NCBI RefSeq assembly: GCF_017812015.1
Contig: NZ_JADQTN010000001.1
Coordinates: forward strand, 722,501 to 786,500
Direction: 5' to 3'
Source: Pontixanthobacter sp. CEM42
Lineage (GTDB): Bacteria; Pseudomonadota; Alphaproteobacteria; Sphingomonadales; Sphingomonadaceae
Length of the DNA stretch: 64,000 bases
Shown: piece after piece, positions 8,729 through 17,974 of the stretch
Layout of the letters: each line of letters opens with the position of its first letter
Numbering within the stretch: the stretch's first letter is position 1
Program-made: the position numbers and the translations under genes
The notes under the pieces: generated by a model
What the model saw: the letters and a program-made list of their open reading frames with translations, nothing else
What the model was told of the DNA's origin: nothing
Databases searched by the model: none

Positions 8729-9598
8729 CTATCTTGGCCTTCCAAAATACGGCCTACACCCTGCGATCGTAACCCGTTCCATCACACGCCTCGCGGGGAA
8801 GTAATCGCTCGTCGCGTTGTGCTGGCATACGCGGTTATCCCAGAAGGCAACCGAGCCTTTTTCCCAGCGGAAGCGGCATTGGATTTCGGGATTGGCAGCA
8901 GTCGCGTAGAGGTGGTCGAGAAGCCAGCGGCTCTCCTCTTTGCTCATGCCTTCTATATGGCTGGTGAAGGCGGTGTTCACATAGATTACTGACTGACCCG
9001 TTTCCGGGTGCGTGCGGATCACCGGATGCGTCATCGGTGGGTATTGGTCGTGCAGTTCCTCGGGTCGTTTGTTCAGCCGCTTGGCAAAGACCCTTGCGAC
9101 ATCGTGTACGGCGGTCAGGCCTTCGCATAATCGCTTCATTTCCGGACTGAGATTCTCATAGGCAAGGTGCATGTTTGCAAACAGCGTGTCGCCACCGACT
9201 TCGGGCACTTCGATGGCACGCAGAATCGAGCCGAGCGATGGTTTCTCCCGCCACGTCACATCGGAATGCCAGAAATTTTCCTGTCCCTTCTTTTTCGCGC
9301 CATAAGCGATACGCAAAATCTCGGGATTGTCCTGATTCTTGGGCGTTGCCGGATGCACTTCCAATTCGCCAAAATGGCGAGCGAAGGTGATGTGCTGTTC
9401 CGCTGACATGTCCTGATCGCGGAAGAAGATCACACCATATTTCAGCAGAGCAGCGCGGATTGCCGGAATGGACTCCGCAATGTCGTCCGCTGCCAGATTG
9501 ATGTCGAATATCTCTGCGCCAATTGCAGGCGTAATCGGCTTTGCAGCCAGGTCCAGCGTCATCTCCGCTGGAGCGACCATTGTTTGATCTTGGGACAT
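8729..9598 (-). CDS. TauD/TfdA family Fe(II)/2-oxoglutarate dioxygenase
   Basis: 289 residues. The iron-binding facial triad is visible as H111-x-D113 (FWHSDVTW) and distal H260 (RVCQHNATSDY), with the 2-oxoglutarate-binding arginine at 270-271. Members hydroxylate taurine, alkylsulfates, 2,4-D or similar acids using 2-oxoglutarate and O2. No sulfonate transporter or sulfatase is adjacent, so the substrate cannot be assigned. It lies 72 bp downstream of the DUF695 gene in the same direction and could be the last gene of a nitroreductase-DUF695-dioxygenase transcript. Confidence 0.9.
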   Translation of the reverse strand: MSQDQTMVAPAEMTLDLAAKPITPAIGAEIFDINLAADDIAESIPAIRAALLKYGVIFFRDQDMSAEQHITFARHFGELEVHPATPKNQDNPEILRIAYGAKKKGQENFWHSDVTWREKPSLGSILRAIEVPEVGGDTLFANMHLAYENLSPEMKRLCEGLTAVHDVARVFAKRLNKRPEELHDQYPPMTHPVIRTHPETGQSVIYVNTAFTSHIEGMSKEESRWLLDHLYATAANPEIQCRFRWEKGSVAFWDNRVCQHNATSDYFPARRVMERVTIAGCRPYFGRPR

Positions 9599-9670
9599 AT
9601 TCTTCTCCCTATGCCGTCGCGGACTATGGGCGAAGAACGGCTGTCAGCCAAGCGCGTTGGAGACTGCTTG

Positions 9671-10132
9671 CTAGACGGCGCTGCGGCCGCCGCCGGGCTG
9701 AAACTCCTTGAGCGCGTTCCAATCCGGATCTTGAAACGCCTGGATCGCCAGAGGGTAGGGACCGTAGCCGGCTAGCGCCTTGTTGAAGCCCTCGACGAAA
9801 GCCTCTTGATCGGGCGTGAAGAAACGCCATTCCTTTGTGTCACCGACCGATATCACTGCAACGCATGAGCCCCAATCGCGCTCCTTATCGGAGACGGCTA
9901 CAATTCGATTTTCGAACTCGTCCATTTGGTCAAAATATGTGCGGGCACGCGTGTTTGTTTCGCCGAGTTCTGTGGGAACCCACCGAACGATCATCAGCAT
10001 GGAGAATTTCTTGCGATCTTTTTCCGCCGGCAGGTGGGCACGATACCTTACAAACATCGGCCCAGTGTCGGTGTCTGCCTGCGCCAGCACCCATTTATCC
10101 GTTGGGAATAGTCCGGTCGCTTTCTTGGCCAT
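9671..10132 (-). CDS. DUF695 domain protein
   Basis: 153 residues from the ATG at 10132, chosen because AAGGA lies eight bases upstream inside the end of the nitroreductase gene; an upstream in-frame ATG would overlap that gene by 53 bp. The sequence (MLMIVRWVP, a WGSCVAVISVGDTKEWRFFT strand pattern) resembles the DUF695 domain, a small soluble alpha/beta domain of unknown function. The gap to the nitroreductase stop is only 4 bp, indicating co-transcription and probably coupled translation. Confidence 0.75.
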   Translation of the reverse strand: MAKKATGLFPTDKWVLAQADTDTGPMFVRYRAHLPAEKDRKKFSMLMIVRWVPTELGETNTRARTYFDQMDEFENRIVAVSDKERDWGSCVAVISVGDTKEWRFFTPDQEAFVEGFNKALAGYGPYPLAIQAFQDPDWNALKEFQPGGGRSAV

Positions 10133-10136
10133 TGGT

Positions 10137-10814
10137 CTAATCCTTGAACCCCAAAAACCGTGCCGCTTCATCCACTTTCCGACGGACAATCTTTACCGGA
10201 TTGGCCGGGAAATCCTCATCGGGCCAGCCCATGGCGACGGCTTTCATGATAACCTGATCGTCGGGGATGCCAGCATGTTCGCGCACAACAGGGCTTTGCA
10301 TAATGCCTTGCGAATTGATCACACAGCCGAGTCCGCGACTCCAGGCTGCATTGACCAGCGCAGTCGTAACAGCGCCGCAATCGAAGGCGGTGTCGTCGCT
10401 ATCCGACAGTTCCTTGTCATAGGTTACGATCACGCAGACCGGAGCGTCGAACTGGCGAAAGCCGCGCAGCACCCAGTCTTGTCGTTTTTCCTTGTCGTCG
10501 CGCTCGATGCCCATCGCTTCGAACAGCTGTATCGCGCAGCCGACTTGTCGGTCGCGGTGGACGCCTTGGAACGGGTGCCCGCGGCGGAATTCGCGGCTGT
10601 CAGGTTCGCCAGCAAGGATACGTTCGGTGTTGCCTTTGCGAATACGGTCGAGCGGTTCGCCTGAAATAATATGAAAGTGATAAGGCTGGGTATTCATCGA
10701 AGATGGAGACCGCATGGCCAGCGTTAGAATTTCTTCGATCAATTCGCGCGGAACGGGCTTGTCGAGATAGCCGCGAATGCTGCGGCGGCCGAGGACGACG
10801 TCGTCATATTTCAT
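10137..10814 (-). CDS. Nitroreductase family FMN-dependent oxidoreductase
   Basis: 225 residues. RRSIRGYLDKPVP near the N-terminus and RSPSSMNTQPYHFHII at about residues 35-50 are the FMN-binding motifs of the nitroreductase fold; GLGCVINSQGI near 173 and AVAMGWPDEDFPAN near 200 complete the pattern. These homodimeric flavoproteins reduce nitro groups, quinones or enones with NAD(P)H; the natural substrate is unknown. First gene of a probable three-gene unit running down to 8729. Confidence 0.92.
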   Translation of the reverse strand: MKYDDVVLGRRSIRGYLDKPVPRELIEEILTLAMRSPSSMNTQPYHFHIISGEPLDRIRKGNTERILAGEPDSREFRRGHPFQGVHRDRQVGCAIQLFEAMGIERDDKEKRQDWVLRGFRQFDAPVCVIVTYDKELSDSDDTAFDCGAVTTALVNAAWSRGLGCVINSQGIMQSPVVREHAGIPDDQVIMKAVAMGWPDEDFPANPVKIVRRKVDEAARFLGFKD

Positions 10815-10941
10815 GGATGGATACGCCTTTGGAATGCGAGTGACTGTCTTTCAGCTGACAGTTGCACGCTTCGCACATTCGCGAAAGACATGATTTTGAA
10901 GCGATTAGAAATCCGGGCGCGCGTCGCCCGTGGCGCGAACG

Positions 10942-13125
10942 CTACGCAGCGATGCTGCTCGTCGCAATCTCGAGGAATTTCGGCTTGGACTCGTCGCGCT
11001 TGCCATCGGTTGGGCCAGCGGTTCCAGGTTTCTCAGGCAGACCGGCAGCAGCAATGGTGTAGGGCGGTACGCGGTGGCGCGTACACAGGCCGCCTGCACC
11101 GTCACTGGTGAGCTGTGTTTCAAACTCCACGCCAAATCCGGTTTCCTGAGTGTGGATCACCTTGCTCACTGCAAGCTGGCCTTCACCAAGATCAAGCACG
11201 ACCTCCGTGCCGATATCGACGCCGACAATGCCTTCGATACCCGCGCCATTGCGCGACAGGTTACGCATCACGGCGTTGTAGTAATAATCCTCATGGATCA
11301 CGCCGATACGGCGGAACACTGTCCGGCGGTCAGGACGGTATTTGTCGGGACCATCAGGCTCGATCACGAAGTCACCTTGCTCGATCCGTCTGAGTACTTC
11401 TTCGCGCAGCAAAGGCCGCGAGTAGATGAAACCTTGCACCAGCTTGGCGCCTTTGGATTTGACCACTTCGAGCTGGTCGAACGCTTCGACGCCTTCGACG
11501 GTGGTTTCCATGTTCAACGCGCTGGATAGACCGACAATAGCGGCGATGATTTTCGCGCTGTTCTTGTCTTTCTGGGTACAGCTTTCGACGAAGCTCTTAT
11601 CGACCTTGATCTTGTCGAACGGAGCCGAGCGCAGATAGCTGAGCGAGGAATAGCCGGTCCCGAAATCGTCGAGCGCCAGGCGCACGCCAAGTTTCTTGAG
11701 GTTGGCGAACATCTGCTCGGTTTCGATACTGTCGCCGACGAAGATGCTTTCGGTCAGTTCGAGTTCGAGCCGGTCCGGTTCGAGACCCGAATGGGCAAGT
11801 GCATTCGCGACAACCGCAGGCAGTCCGGGGTTTGCGAATTGAACAGCAGAAACGTTGACCGCGATGCGGACGCTATTGGGCCACTCGGCTGCAGTTTCAC
11901 ACGCCGTGCGCAACGCCCATTCGCCGAGATTGTTGATCAGGTCGCTTTCCTCCGCAACCGGAATGAAGGCGCCCGGGCTGACTTCGCCGCGCTCGGGGTG
12001 TTCCCAACGCATCAGCGCTTCGAGGCACACGACTGCGCCGCTCTTGATCGAGACCACTGGTTGATATTCCAACCGCAGCTGATCCGCCTCGAGCGCGATC
12101 CGCAAATCGTCGAGCAGGCTTTCGCGCTCTTGCTCTTCGTTCTTCAAGTCGGCGGCATAGAAACGGAACTGCCCGCGTCCGCCATTCTTTGCAGCATAGA
12201 GCGCGAGATCGGCGCTCCGGATAATATCTTCGCGCTCTTCACCGTCGAATGGGGCAACTGCAATGCCAACAGAGGCACCGATAATGGCGCGTTTGCCCTC
12301 ATCGAGCGGGTAAGGTTGCGACAGGATTTGTATGACTTTGTCGGCCAGCTCGCCGAGTTTGCCGCGATCATCTTCGTCGGAAATCAGAACTTGGAACTCG
12401 TCACCGCCTAAACGGGCAATCTGGCCGCGCTCGCCGACAATTGAACGCAGCCGCTCAGCGACTTCGATCAACAATGTGTCACCGGCTTGGTGGCCTAGTG
12501 TATCGTTGACGCGCTTGAACTTATCGAGGTCCATCATCATCAGCGCAAACGGCCGATTGGATGTCTTGAGCGCAGCGACCCGGGCGTCAATCTGCCGTTC
12601 CATATGGTGGCGATTGGCAAGGCCGGTGAGCGAGTCATAGTCGGCCAGTTTGGAATCGATCAGCTTGCGCTCATATTCGCGAGTCACGTCGTTGGCCGCA
12701 CCGCGATAACCGATGAATTCGCCTGCTTCGTCGCGCACGGGATGACCGGAAAGGGACCACCATGTTTGACGGACATTTTCTCTTGGATTGTCGAGCGCAA
12801 AGCGAACAATCTGATCGCGGATCTTGTTGCGCGCCTTGAGCTGGAATTTGAGTGAGCGACCATTGTTGTCACTCTCATTGATATCATCGAGCTCGAAAAT
12901 TTCGTCGAACGGACGGTCGATCAAATCGTCGGTTGTCCGGCCCAGCTTTTCCGTCGCTTGATCGGCAAGATAGATCAGTTTTCCGGCGGCATCAGTTGCC
13001 CAGATCCAGCCGACACCGGCTTTGTCGAACTCGTCGAGAATGCGCAACCGCAAATCGCCTCCACCAGCGGAAGCAGCGTTGTCGGACTTGCTAGATAGCC
13101 CCTGAAGAAAGCTCTTCATCGCCAT
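10942..13125 (-). CDS. PAS-GGDEF-EAL-PilZ c-di-GMP turnover protein
   Basis: 727 residues from ATG 13125 (an in-frame TTG at 13155 would add ten residues; neither has a strong ribosome site). Order: PAS sensor about 25-150, GGDEF domain about 160-325 with intact GGDEF at 240-244, EAL domain about 340-585 with EAL at 369-371 and DDFGTGYSS near 505, and C-terminal PilZ about 605-690 with RRTVFRR and NLSRNGAGIEG. Both catalytic motifs look intact, so it could make and degrade c-di-GMP, while PilZ would bind the same nucleotide. No transmembrane segment is seen, so it is cytoplasmic. Probably controls motility or surface attachment; stands alone. Confidence 0.93.
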   Translation of the reverse strand: MAMKSFLQGLSSKSDNAASAGGGDLRLRILDEFDKAGVGWIWATDAAGKLIYLADQATEKLGRTTDDLIDRPFDEIFELDDINESDNNGRSLKFQLKARNKIRDQIVRFALDNPRENVRQTWWSLSGHPVRDEAGEFIGYRGAANDVTREYERKLIDSKLADYDSLTGLANRHHMERQIDARVAALKTSNRPFALMMMDLDKFKRVNDTLGHQAGDTLLIEVAERLRSIVGERGQIARLGGDEFQVLISDEDDRGKLGELADKVIQILSQPYPLDEGKRAIIGASVGIAVAPFDGEEREDIIRSADLALYAAKNGGRGQFRFYAADLKNEEQERESLLDDLRIALEADQLRLEYQPVVSIKSGAVVCLEALMRWEHPERGEVSPGAFIPVAEESDLINNLGEWALRTACETAAEWPNSVRIAVNVSAVQFANPGLPAVVANALAHSGLEPDRLELELTESIFVGDSIETEQMFANLKKLGVRLALDDFGTGYSSLSYLRSAPFDKIKVDKSFVESCTQKDKNSAKIIAAIVGLSSALNMETTVEGVEAFDQLEVVKSKGAKLVQGFIYSRPLLREEVLRRIEQGDFVIEPDGPDKYRPDRRTVFRRIGVIHEDYYYNAVMRNLSRNGAGIEGIVGVDIGTEVVLDLGEGQLAVSKVIHTQETGFGVEFETQLTSDGAGGLCTRHRVPPYTIAAAGLPEKPGTAGPTDGKRDESKPKFLEIATSSIAA

Positions 13126-13231
13126 AATCGGCCTAACCCACGAAAGTTTGCGCAAAATACATGCGCTGTGGCTAGCTTGTGATGGTTAATATCGGTTTAA
13201 GAACTGGTTCTTGGCCAGATCAGTGCAGCGA

Positions 13232-14452
13232 TCAGGCAGCTTTCTGAAGTTCCAGATCGAGCCTATCCCAAATCTCGACCAGCGCGTCTGTCAGCTCGTC
13301 CATCATCGCTTCGGTGTGGGCCGGGCCAGGCGTGAAGCGCAGGCGCTCGGTGCCGCGCGGAACCGTGGGATAGTTGATTGGCTGAACGTATGCACCGTAC
13401 TCGGCCAAAAGAATGTCGCTGATCTTCTTAGCGCGAACCGGATCGCCAACCATCAACGGTACGATATGCGTCTCGCTGATCATCACTGGCAGGCCAGCAG
13501 CGGCAAGTTTGGTCTTAAGCATCGCGGCATTGTGCTGCTGTGCGTCACGCTCTTCGCTTGAAGTTTTGAGGTGCTTCACGGCTGCAAGCACGCCAGCCAC
13601 AAGTGCAGGGCTGAGCGAGGTCGTGAAGATGAACCCAGGCGCGTAAGAACGGATGCAATCGACGATCTTTTTGTCGGCTGCGATGTAGCCGCCCATCACG
13701 CCGAATGCTTTGCCCAGCGTACCTTCGATAATATCGATCCGGTCGGCGGCCTCATCACGCTGAGAAATGCCGCCACCGGTTTCGCCATACATGCCGACAG
13801 CATGCACTTCGTCGATATAGGTGAGGGCGTTGTACTTCTCCGCCAGATCGCAAATCGCGTGAATCGGGGCGACATCGCCATCCATCGAATAGACGCTTTC
13901 AAAGGCGATCAGCTTCGGCGTGTCCGGGTCTTCCGCAGCAAGCAACTCTTCGAGGTGTTCCAGATCATTGTGCCGGAACACCCGCTTCGGGCAGCCCGAG
14001 TTACGGATGCCCGCGATCATGCTGGCGTGGTTGAGTGCGTCGGAGAAGATCACGCAACCTGGCAACAGCTTCGCCATGGTCGAGAGCGTTGCGTCGTTCG
14101 ACACATATCCGCTGGTGAACAGCAGGGCAGTTTCCTTGCCGTGCAGTTCGGCAAGCTCATGCTCCAGCTCTACGTGGTAGTGCGTATTCCCGCCGATATT
14201 GCGTGTACCACCGGAACCCGCGCCAACATCGTGCAGTGCATCTTCCATCGCTTCGATCACTTTAGGGTGCTGGCCCATTGCGAGGTAGTCGTTAGAACAC
14301 CACACCGTGATCGGCTTTGGGCCATTGTGGCCGTGGAAGCAGCGCGCGTTAGGGTATTGACCCTTATTGCGGAGAATATCGATGAAGACGCGGTAGCGCC
14401 CTTCGGAATGCAGGCGATCAATCGCGGAATCGAAAATCTGGTCGTAATTCAT
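13232..14452 (-). CDS. hemA: 5-aminolevulinate synthase
   Basis: 406 residues from ATG 14452, where the normal family N-terminus [14 protein letters not shown] begins; an ATG at 14488 would add 12 uncharacteristic residues. The PLP lysine is K248 in [13 protein letters not shown], with the glycine-binding [11 protein letters not shown] at about residues 83-93 and [11 protein letters not shown] at 213-223. It condenses glycine and succinyl-CoA to 5-aminolevulinate, the first step of haem and bacteriochlorophyll synthesis by the C4 route, typical of alphaproteobacteria. Followed on the same strand by no close partner. Confidence 0.97.
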   Translation of the reverse strand: MNYDQIFDSAIDRLHSEGRYRVFIDILRNKGQYPNARCFHGHNGPKPITVWCSNDYLAMGQHPKVIEAMEDALHDVGAGSGGTRNIGGNTHYHVELEHELAELHGKETALLFTSGYVSNDATLSTMAKLLPGCVIFSDALNHASMIAGIRNSGCPKRVFRHNDLEHLEELLAAEDPDTPKLIAFESVYSMDGDVAPIHAICDLAEKYNALTYIDEVHAVGMYGETGGGISQRDEAADRIDIIEGTLGKAFGVMGGYIAADKKIVDCIRSYAPGFIFTTSLSPALVAGVLAAVKHLKTSSEERDAQQHNAAMLKTKLAAAGLPVMISETHIVPLMVGDPVRAKKISDILLAEYGAYVQPINYPTVPRGTERLRFTPGPAHTEAMMDELTDALVEIWDRLDLELQKAA

Positions 14453-14555
14453 CGCAAACCTGCGGTCATCGCCAGTCGAATCCGGCATCCATTGCTTGGC
14501 GATTTAGTCTGAGATTTCCGCAATTTCCAGCCTGATCTTTGCGAATCGTTCGCGA

Positions 14556-15350
14556 TTAAAACTGGTCAAGCTGATCGATTTTATGATCGGCAAATAGCGG
14601 AGCGAGCGGCATAAATCGATCAAGCGGCCCGGTAGTGATCGCGAGGCTCGGTGCGTCGGTGGCGAAGGTCTGGCCATCACACAAGGACGTGATTCTGCGT
14701 GCGATACCCTCTGCACCATCGACAAACGTTACTTTGGAACCAAACGCTGAACCCAGCTCTTCCGCCAAGAGGGGGAAGTGCGTACAGGCAAGTACCACCG
14801 TGTCGATCTGGTCGCCGCCGGGCTGATCGCGGAGGCCGCTGACGGCATTGGCGATGGCTTCTGCATCGATCGTCTGACCGCGCAATTTGGCCTCTGCTGC
14901 TCGTACCAACCCGGGCGCACCGAAACGGAGCAGCGTTTTGTTTTGTGCGAATTTGGCTTCGAGCCGGTCGACATAGCCCTGCCGGATCGTCGCCTCGGTC
15001 CCGAGCAATCCGATGCTGCCGGTTTTGGTTAGAGCCGCCGCGGGTTTGATTGCGGGCACGGTGCCGACAATTGGAATCTCCAATACTTCGCGAACCATTT
15101 CCAGCGCGATTGTCGAGGCTGTATTGCATGCGATGCAGGCAAGGCGAGGGCGGTAACGCTCGCTCATCCGGCCCAGTAATCCGGCGACGCGAGCAGCGAT
15201 CTCCGCCTCGGATTTTGCGCCATAGGGAAAGCCAGCCTGATCGGCTGCGAACACCACCGGTGCGGTCGGCAGAATTTTGCGCAACTCGGCCAATACAGTC
15301 AGCCCGCCGACACCGGAATCGAAGATCAGGATCGGTGCCTCGGCTCTCAT
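14556..15350 (-). CDS. murI: Glutamate racemase
   Basis: 264 residues. FDSGVGGLTV at residues 10-19 carries the catalytic Asp-Ser pair, C75 lies in ACNTAST and C189 in ACTHFPLL: the two catalytic cysteines of cofactor-independent glutamate racemase. It supplies D-glutamate for peptidoglycan precursors in the cytoplasm. Upstream of hemA on the same strand, with a gap of about 100 bp; divergent from plsY across a 138-bp spacer that holds an inverted repeat. Confidence 0.96.
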   Translation of the reverse strand: MRAEAPILIFDSGVGGLTVLAELRKILPTAPVVFAADQAGFPYGAKSEAEIAARVAGLLGRMSERYRPRLACIACNTASTIALEMVREVLEIPIVGTVPAIKPAAALTKTGSIGLLGTEATIRQGYVDRLEAKFAQNKTLLRFGAPGLVRAAEAKLRGQTIDAEAIANAVSGLRDQPGGDQIDTVVLACTHFPLLAEELGSAFGSKVTFVDGAEGIARRITSLCDGQTFATDAPSLAITTGPLDRFMPLAPLFADHKIDQLDQF

Positions 15351-15392
15351 AACTTACTCCAAAACCGTTCGAATTCGCGCAAAACCGCTTTT

Positions 15393-15467
15393 CCTGAGCT
15401 TGTCGGAGTATCGCCTTGCATCTACCAAAAGCTCATGGCGAAAAACCAACTCTTCGACAAGCTCGGC
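15393..15467. repeat. Imperfect inverted repeat CCTGAGCTTGTCG...
   Basis: CCTGAGCTTGTCGGAG at 15393-15408 and CTTCGACAAGCTCGG at 15452-15466 are near-complementary (about 13 of 15 positions) around a 43-bp spacer, in the spacer between murI and plsY. The 'GAGCTTGTCGAAG' half resembles a dispersed intergenic repeat I associate with sphingomonads; no second copy was found in this window. Confidence 0.55.
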
Positions 15468-15488
15468 CTTTGCAGATAGGGATTGGGC

Positions 15489-16070
15489 ATGAATTCTCTT
15501 TACGCAGCTTTACTGGGCTTTGCCCTTGGTTCGATCCCCTTCGGTCTGGTCCTGACGAAAATGGCCGGTCTAGGCGATGTACGCGACATTGGCTCGGGCA
15601 GTATTGGCGCGACCAATGTACTGCGCACCGGCAACAAAGGATTGGCTGCGGCGACTGTCTTGCTGGACGCCGCCAAGGGCGCAGTCCCGGTCTTGATCGC
15701 CGAAAACCTCCTTCCCGGGACGGGTGGCGTGGCTGCTGTTGCCGCGGTAGCCGGACATTGCTTCACACCTTGGCTGAAGTTCAAAGGTGGCAAGGGATTT
15801 GCCACTGCTGCTGGCGTTTTGCTGGCCATGGCATGGCCGGTGATGCTGGTCTGCGCAGCGATCTGGGCCGCGACATTGGCAATCAGTCGTATTTCGTCGG
15901 TTTCGTCGATGACAACGGTTGTTGCGGCGCCAATTGCAGCATGGGCAGTGGGCTATCCGCATGTGATCGTCCCGTTGGTCGCAGTGGCCGCTATCGTGCT
16001 GATCCAGCACCGCGCCAATATTGGGCGGCTGATGCGGGGCGAAGAACCCAAGGTTGGTAGCAAGTCTTGA
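15489..16070 (+). CDS. plsY: Acyl-phosphate:glycerol-3-phosphate acyltransferase
   Basis: 193 residues from ATG 15489 (an in-frame TTG two codons earlier is less likely). Hydrophobic throughout with GSIPFGLVLTKMAG, DIGSGSIGATNVLRTGNK and a FKGGKGFATAAG loop, the three conserved cytoplasmic loops of PlsY. It is a polytopic inner-membrane enzyme that transfers the acyl group from acyl phosphate to glycerol 3-phosphate, the first step of phospholipid synthesis. Ends 10 bp before dprA, with which it is probably co-transcribed. Confidence 0.96.
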   Translation: MNSLYAALLGFALGSIPFGLVLTKMAGLGDVRDIGSGSIGATNVLRTGNKGLAAATVLLDAAKGAVPVLIAENLLPGTGGVAAVAAVAGHCFTPWLKFKGGKGFATAAGVLLAMAWPVMLVCAAIWAATLAISRISSVSSMTTVVAAPIAAWAVGYPHVIVPLVAVAAIVLIQHRANIGRLMRGEEPKVGSKS

Positions 16071-16080
16071 GAGCAAGAGC

Positions 16081-17181
16081 GTGAGCCTCGATCAAGCAGA
16101 GGCTTTTGCGCGCATTCGCTTGTTGCGGTCACCGAACATAGGGCCAGTCACTTACGCGCAACTGCTGGACCGGTTTGGCAATGCTGTGGCTGCACTTGAA
16201 GCGCTGCCCGATCTCGGCAAGCGCGGCGGGCGTAGCTATCGCCCGGCGAAGCGAGAGCAGATCGAACGCGAAGTAGCCGCGACCAAACAGGCTGACGCGA
16301 AATATCTGTTTCACGACTCACCCGACTATCCGACGCTTCTGCGTGAGTTGGAAAGCGCACCGCCAATCCTGACTTGGCGCGGCGATCTGTCGCTTGCGGC
16401 TAAGCCTTGTGTGGCGATGGTTGGCGCGCGCAATGCCTCTGCTGCCGCCGTAAAGTTGTCGCGCGATTTCGCGATGGGGCTTGCGGATGCAGGCTACACG
16501 GTCGTTTCAGGCTTGGCGCGGGGTATCGATGGCGCAGCGCATCAAGGCGCCCTAAGCTCTGGGCCCAAGACGATCGGCGTGATCGCCAGCGGCATCGAGA
16601 TCGCATACCCGCCGCAGCACGCCAAATTGCAGGAACAGATCGCTAGAGAGGGATTGCTGCTAGCGGAGCAGCCACCGGGCACAGAACCAAGAGGTAGCCA
16701 TTTTCCAAGCCGCAACCGGATAATCGCCGGATTGGCTGCGGGGACGCTTGTGGTGGAGGCTGCGCAGAAGTCAGGTTCGCTCATCACCGCACGGCTTGCC
16801 GGAGAATCAGGTCGCGAAGTCATGGCAATCCCCGGAAGCCCGCTCGATGCGCGCTCTCAAGGCTGCAACCATTTGATCCGTGAAGGGGCGGTACTTGTAC
16901 AGTCGGTGGACGACGTGGTCGAACTGCTCACCGGTTTTGACGGTCAGCCGCGTTCGACCTTCCGCGAAACCGCTGCCCAGCAGTTCGAGTATGGCGAGGA
17001 ATTGGCCGTTACTGAGCCCGCAGATATCGCCAGTCTGTTGACGACAGCTCCCGTCGCAATCGACGAACTGATCCGCCAATCAGGCACCAGCGCGGCGGCG
17101 GTTCAACTTGCATTGATGGAGCTTGAGGTTACGGGGCAGTTGCAACGGCATGCGGCTGGGAAGGTAAGTTTATCTTCGTGA
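16081..17181 (+). CDS. dprA: DNA-processing protein DprA
   Basis: 366 residues from GTG 16081 (an upstream in-frame TTG at 16054 would overlap plsY). The Rossmann-like core holds ARGIDGAAHQGAL and GSHFPSRNRIIAGLAAGTLV, followed by AAQKSGSLITARLA and an AIPGSP loop, all diagnostic for DprA/Smf. The C-terminal 60 residues fit the DprA winged-helix domain. DprA binds single-stranded DNA and loads RecA during natural transformation, and its presence suggests but does not prove competence. Its stop overlaps the next gene's start by 4 bases (GTGA). Confidence 0.95.
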   Translation: MSLDQAEAFARIRLLRSPNIGPVTYAQLLDRFGNAVAALEALPDLGKRGGRSYRPAKREQIEREVAATKQADAKYLFHDSPDYPTLLRELESAPPILTWRGDLSLAAKPCVAMVGARNASAAAVKLSRDFAMGLADAGYTVVSGLARGIDGAAHQGALSSGPKTIGVIASGIEIAYPPQHAKLQEQIAREGLLLAEQPPGTEPRGSHFPSRNRIIAGLAAGTLVVEAAQKSGSLITARLAGESGREVMAIPGSPLDARSQGCNHLIREGAVLVQSVDDVVELLTGFDGQPRSTFRETAAQQFEYGEELAVTEPADIASLLTTAPVAIDELIRQSGTSAAAVQLALMELEVTGQLQRHAAGKVSLSS

Positions 17182-17900
17182 ATGAAACCCGACTTTCAAT
17201 CGGCCAACTGCTGGAAGGTGGGTTGGCTCAATTGCTTGCTTTCAGAAGCAAAGCAATCGCAGGAATCTTAGCGTTTTTTATCATCGAACTGATCTTAGCG
17301 TTCGACTATCGCGGTGATATCCCGTTACCACCAGTCTTGTCTCAGGCGATGTCAGAAGATGCTATTTGGTTCATGATAGCTGTGTTAGCAATTTACTATG
17401 TCGCCTATGCAGTTTTGAGCGCAATCCTAACGCGGTCCTTAATACCGACTAGTATCGACCGGCACGTCGTCGGGTCTTCAAATGCGTCTCTCATCGGCAT
17501 GGCTTCGATAGCGTATTACCTCTCAGTTATCGGGATATCATTCGGCCTCGTTTTCTTGGTATTGCCTGGGATCTATCTAATCGCGCGCTGGTACTTAATC
17601 GTTCCACTGGTAGTGAGTGGGCGGTCTGGAATTATCGACGCGTTTACGCAGTCTTGGGATGCCACCCATGCAAGTGCCGGCGCACTTATGGGCATTAGTC
17701 TGGTTATTGTTATCCCGGCACTTATCTTGGGCGGCGTTGACTACATGTCGGATGATCCAGAGGCCACTTATACGGTTCCTCGCCTCGTTCTTGACTCCGC
17801 AGTTTTTGCGCTAAGTACGGTATTCGGAATAGCGGTATCGGTGTTCGCTTACCGCAAGCTCATCGATGATCGCGAGGAATATCGTACGGTTTTCGATTGA
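17178..17900 (+). CDS. Polytopic membrane protein of unknown function
   Basis: 240 residues, not assigned. About six hydrophobic segments (roughly residues 25-42, 64-85, 105-135, 136-150, 172-190, 208-225) with a GLVFLVLPGIYLIARWYL stretch and an FTQSWDAT loop, a pattern seen in integral membrane proteins of the glycerophosphodiesterase-membrane-domain/DUF975-like kind. The GTG start overlaps the dprA stop (GTGA), so translation is likely coupled. The gene is clearly more A+T rich than dprA and topA, consistent with recent insertion between them. Confidence 0.7.
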   Translation: MNETRLSIGQLLEGGLAQLLAFRSKAIAGILAFFIIELILAFDYRGDIPLPPVLSQAMSEDAIWFMIAVLAIYYVAYAVLSAILTRSLIPTSIDRHVVGSSNASLIGMASIAYYLSVIGISFGLVFLVLPGIYLIARWYLIVPLVVSGRSGIIDAFTQSWDATHASAGALMGISLVIVIPALILGGVDYMSDDPEATYTVPRLVLDSAVFALSTVFGIAVSVFAYRKLIDDREEYRTVFD

Positions 17901-17974
17901 CCGCTTGACGAACCGCAAACTACGGGGTCACCCTCGCGCGTACACGTACACACGTAAGGACTGCACAAACTTCC

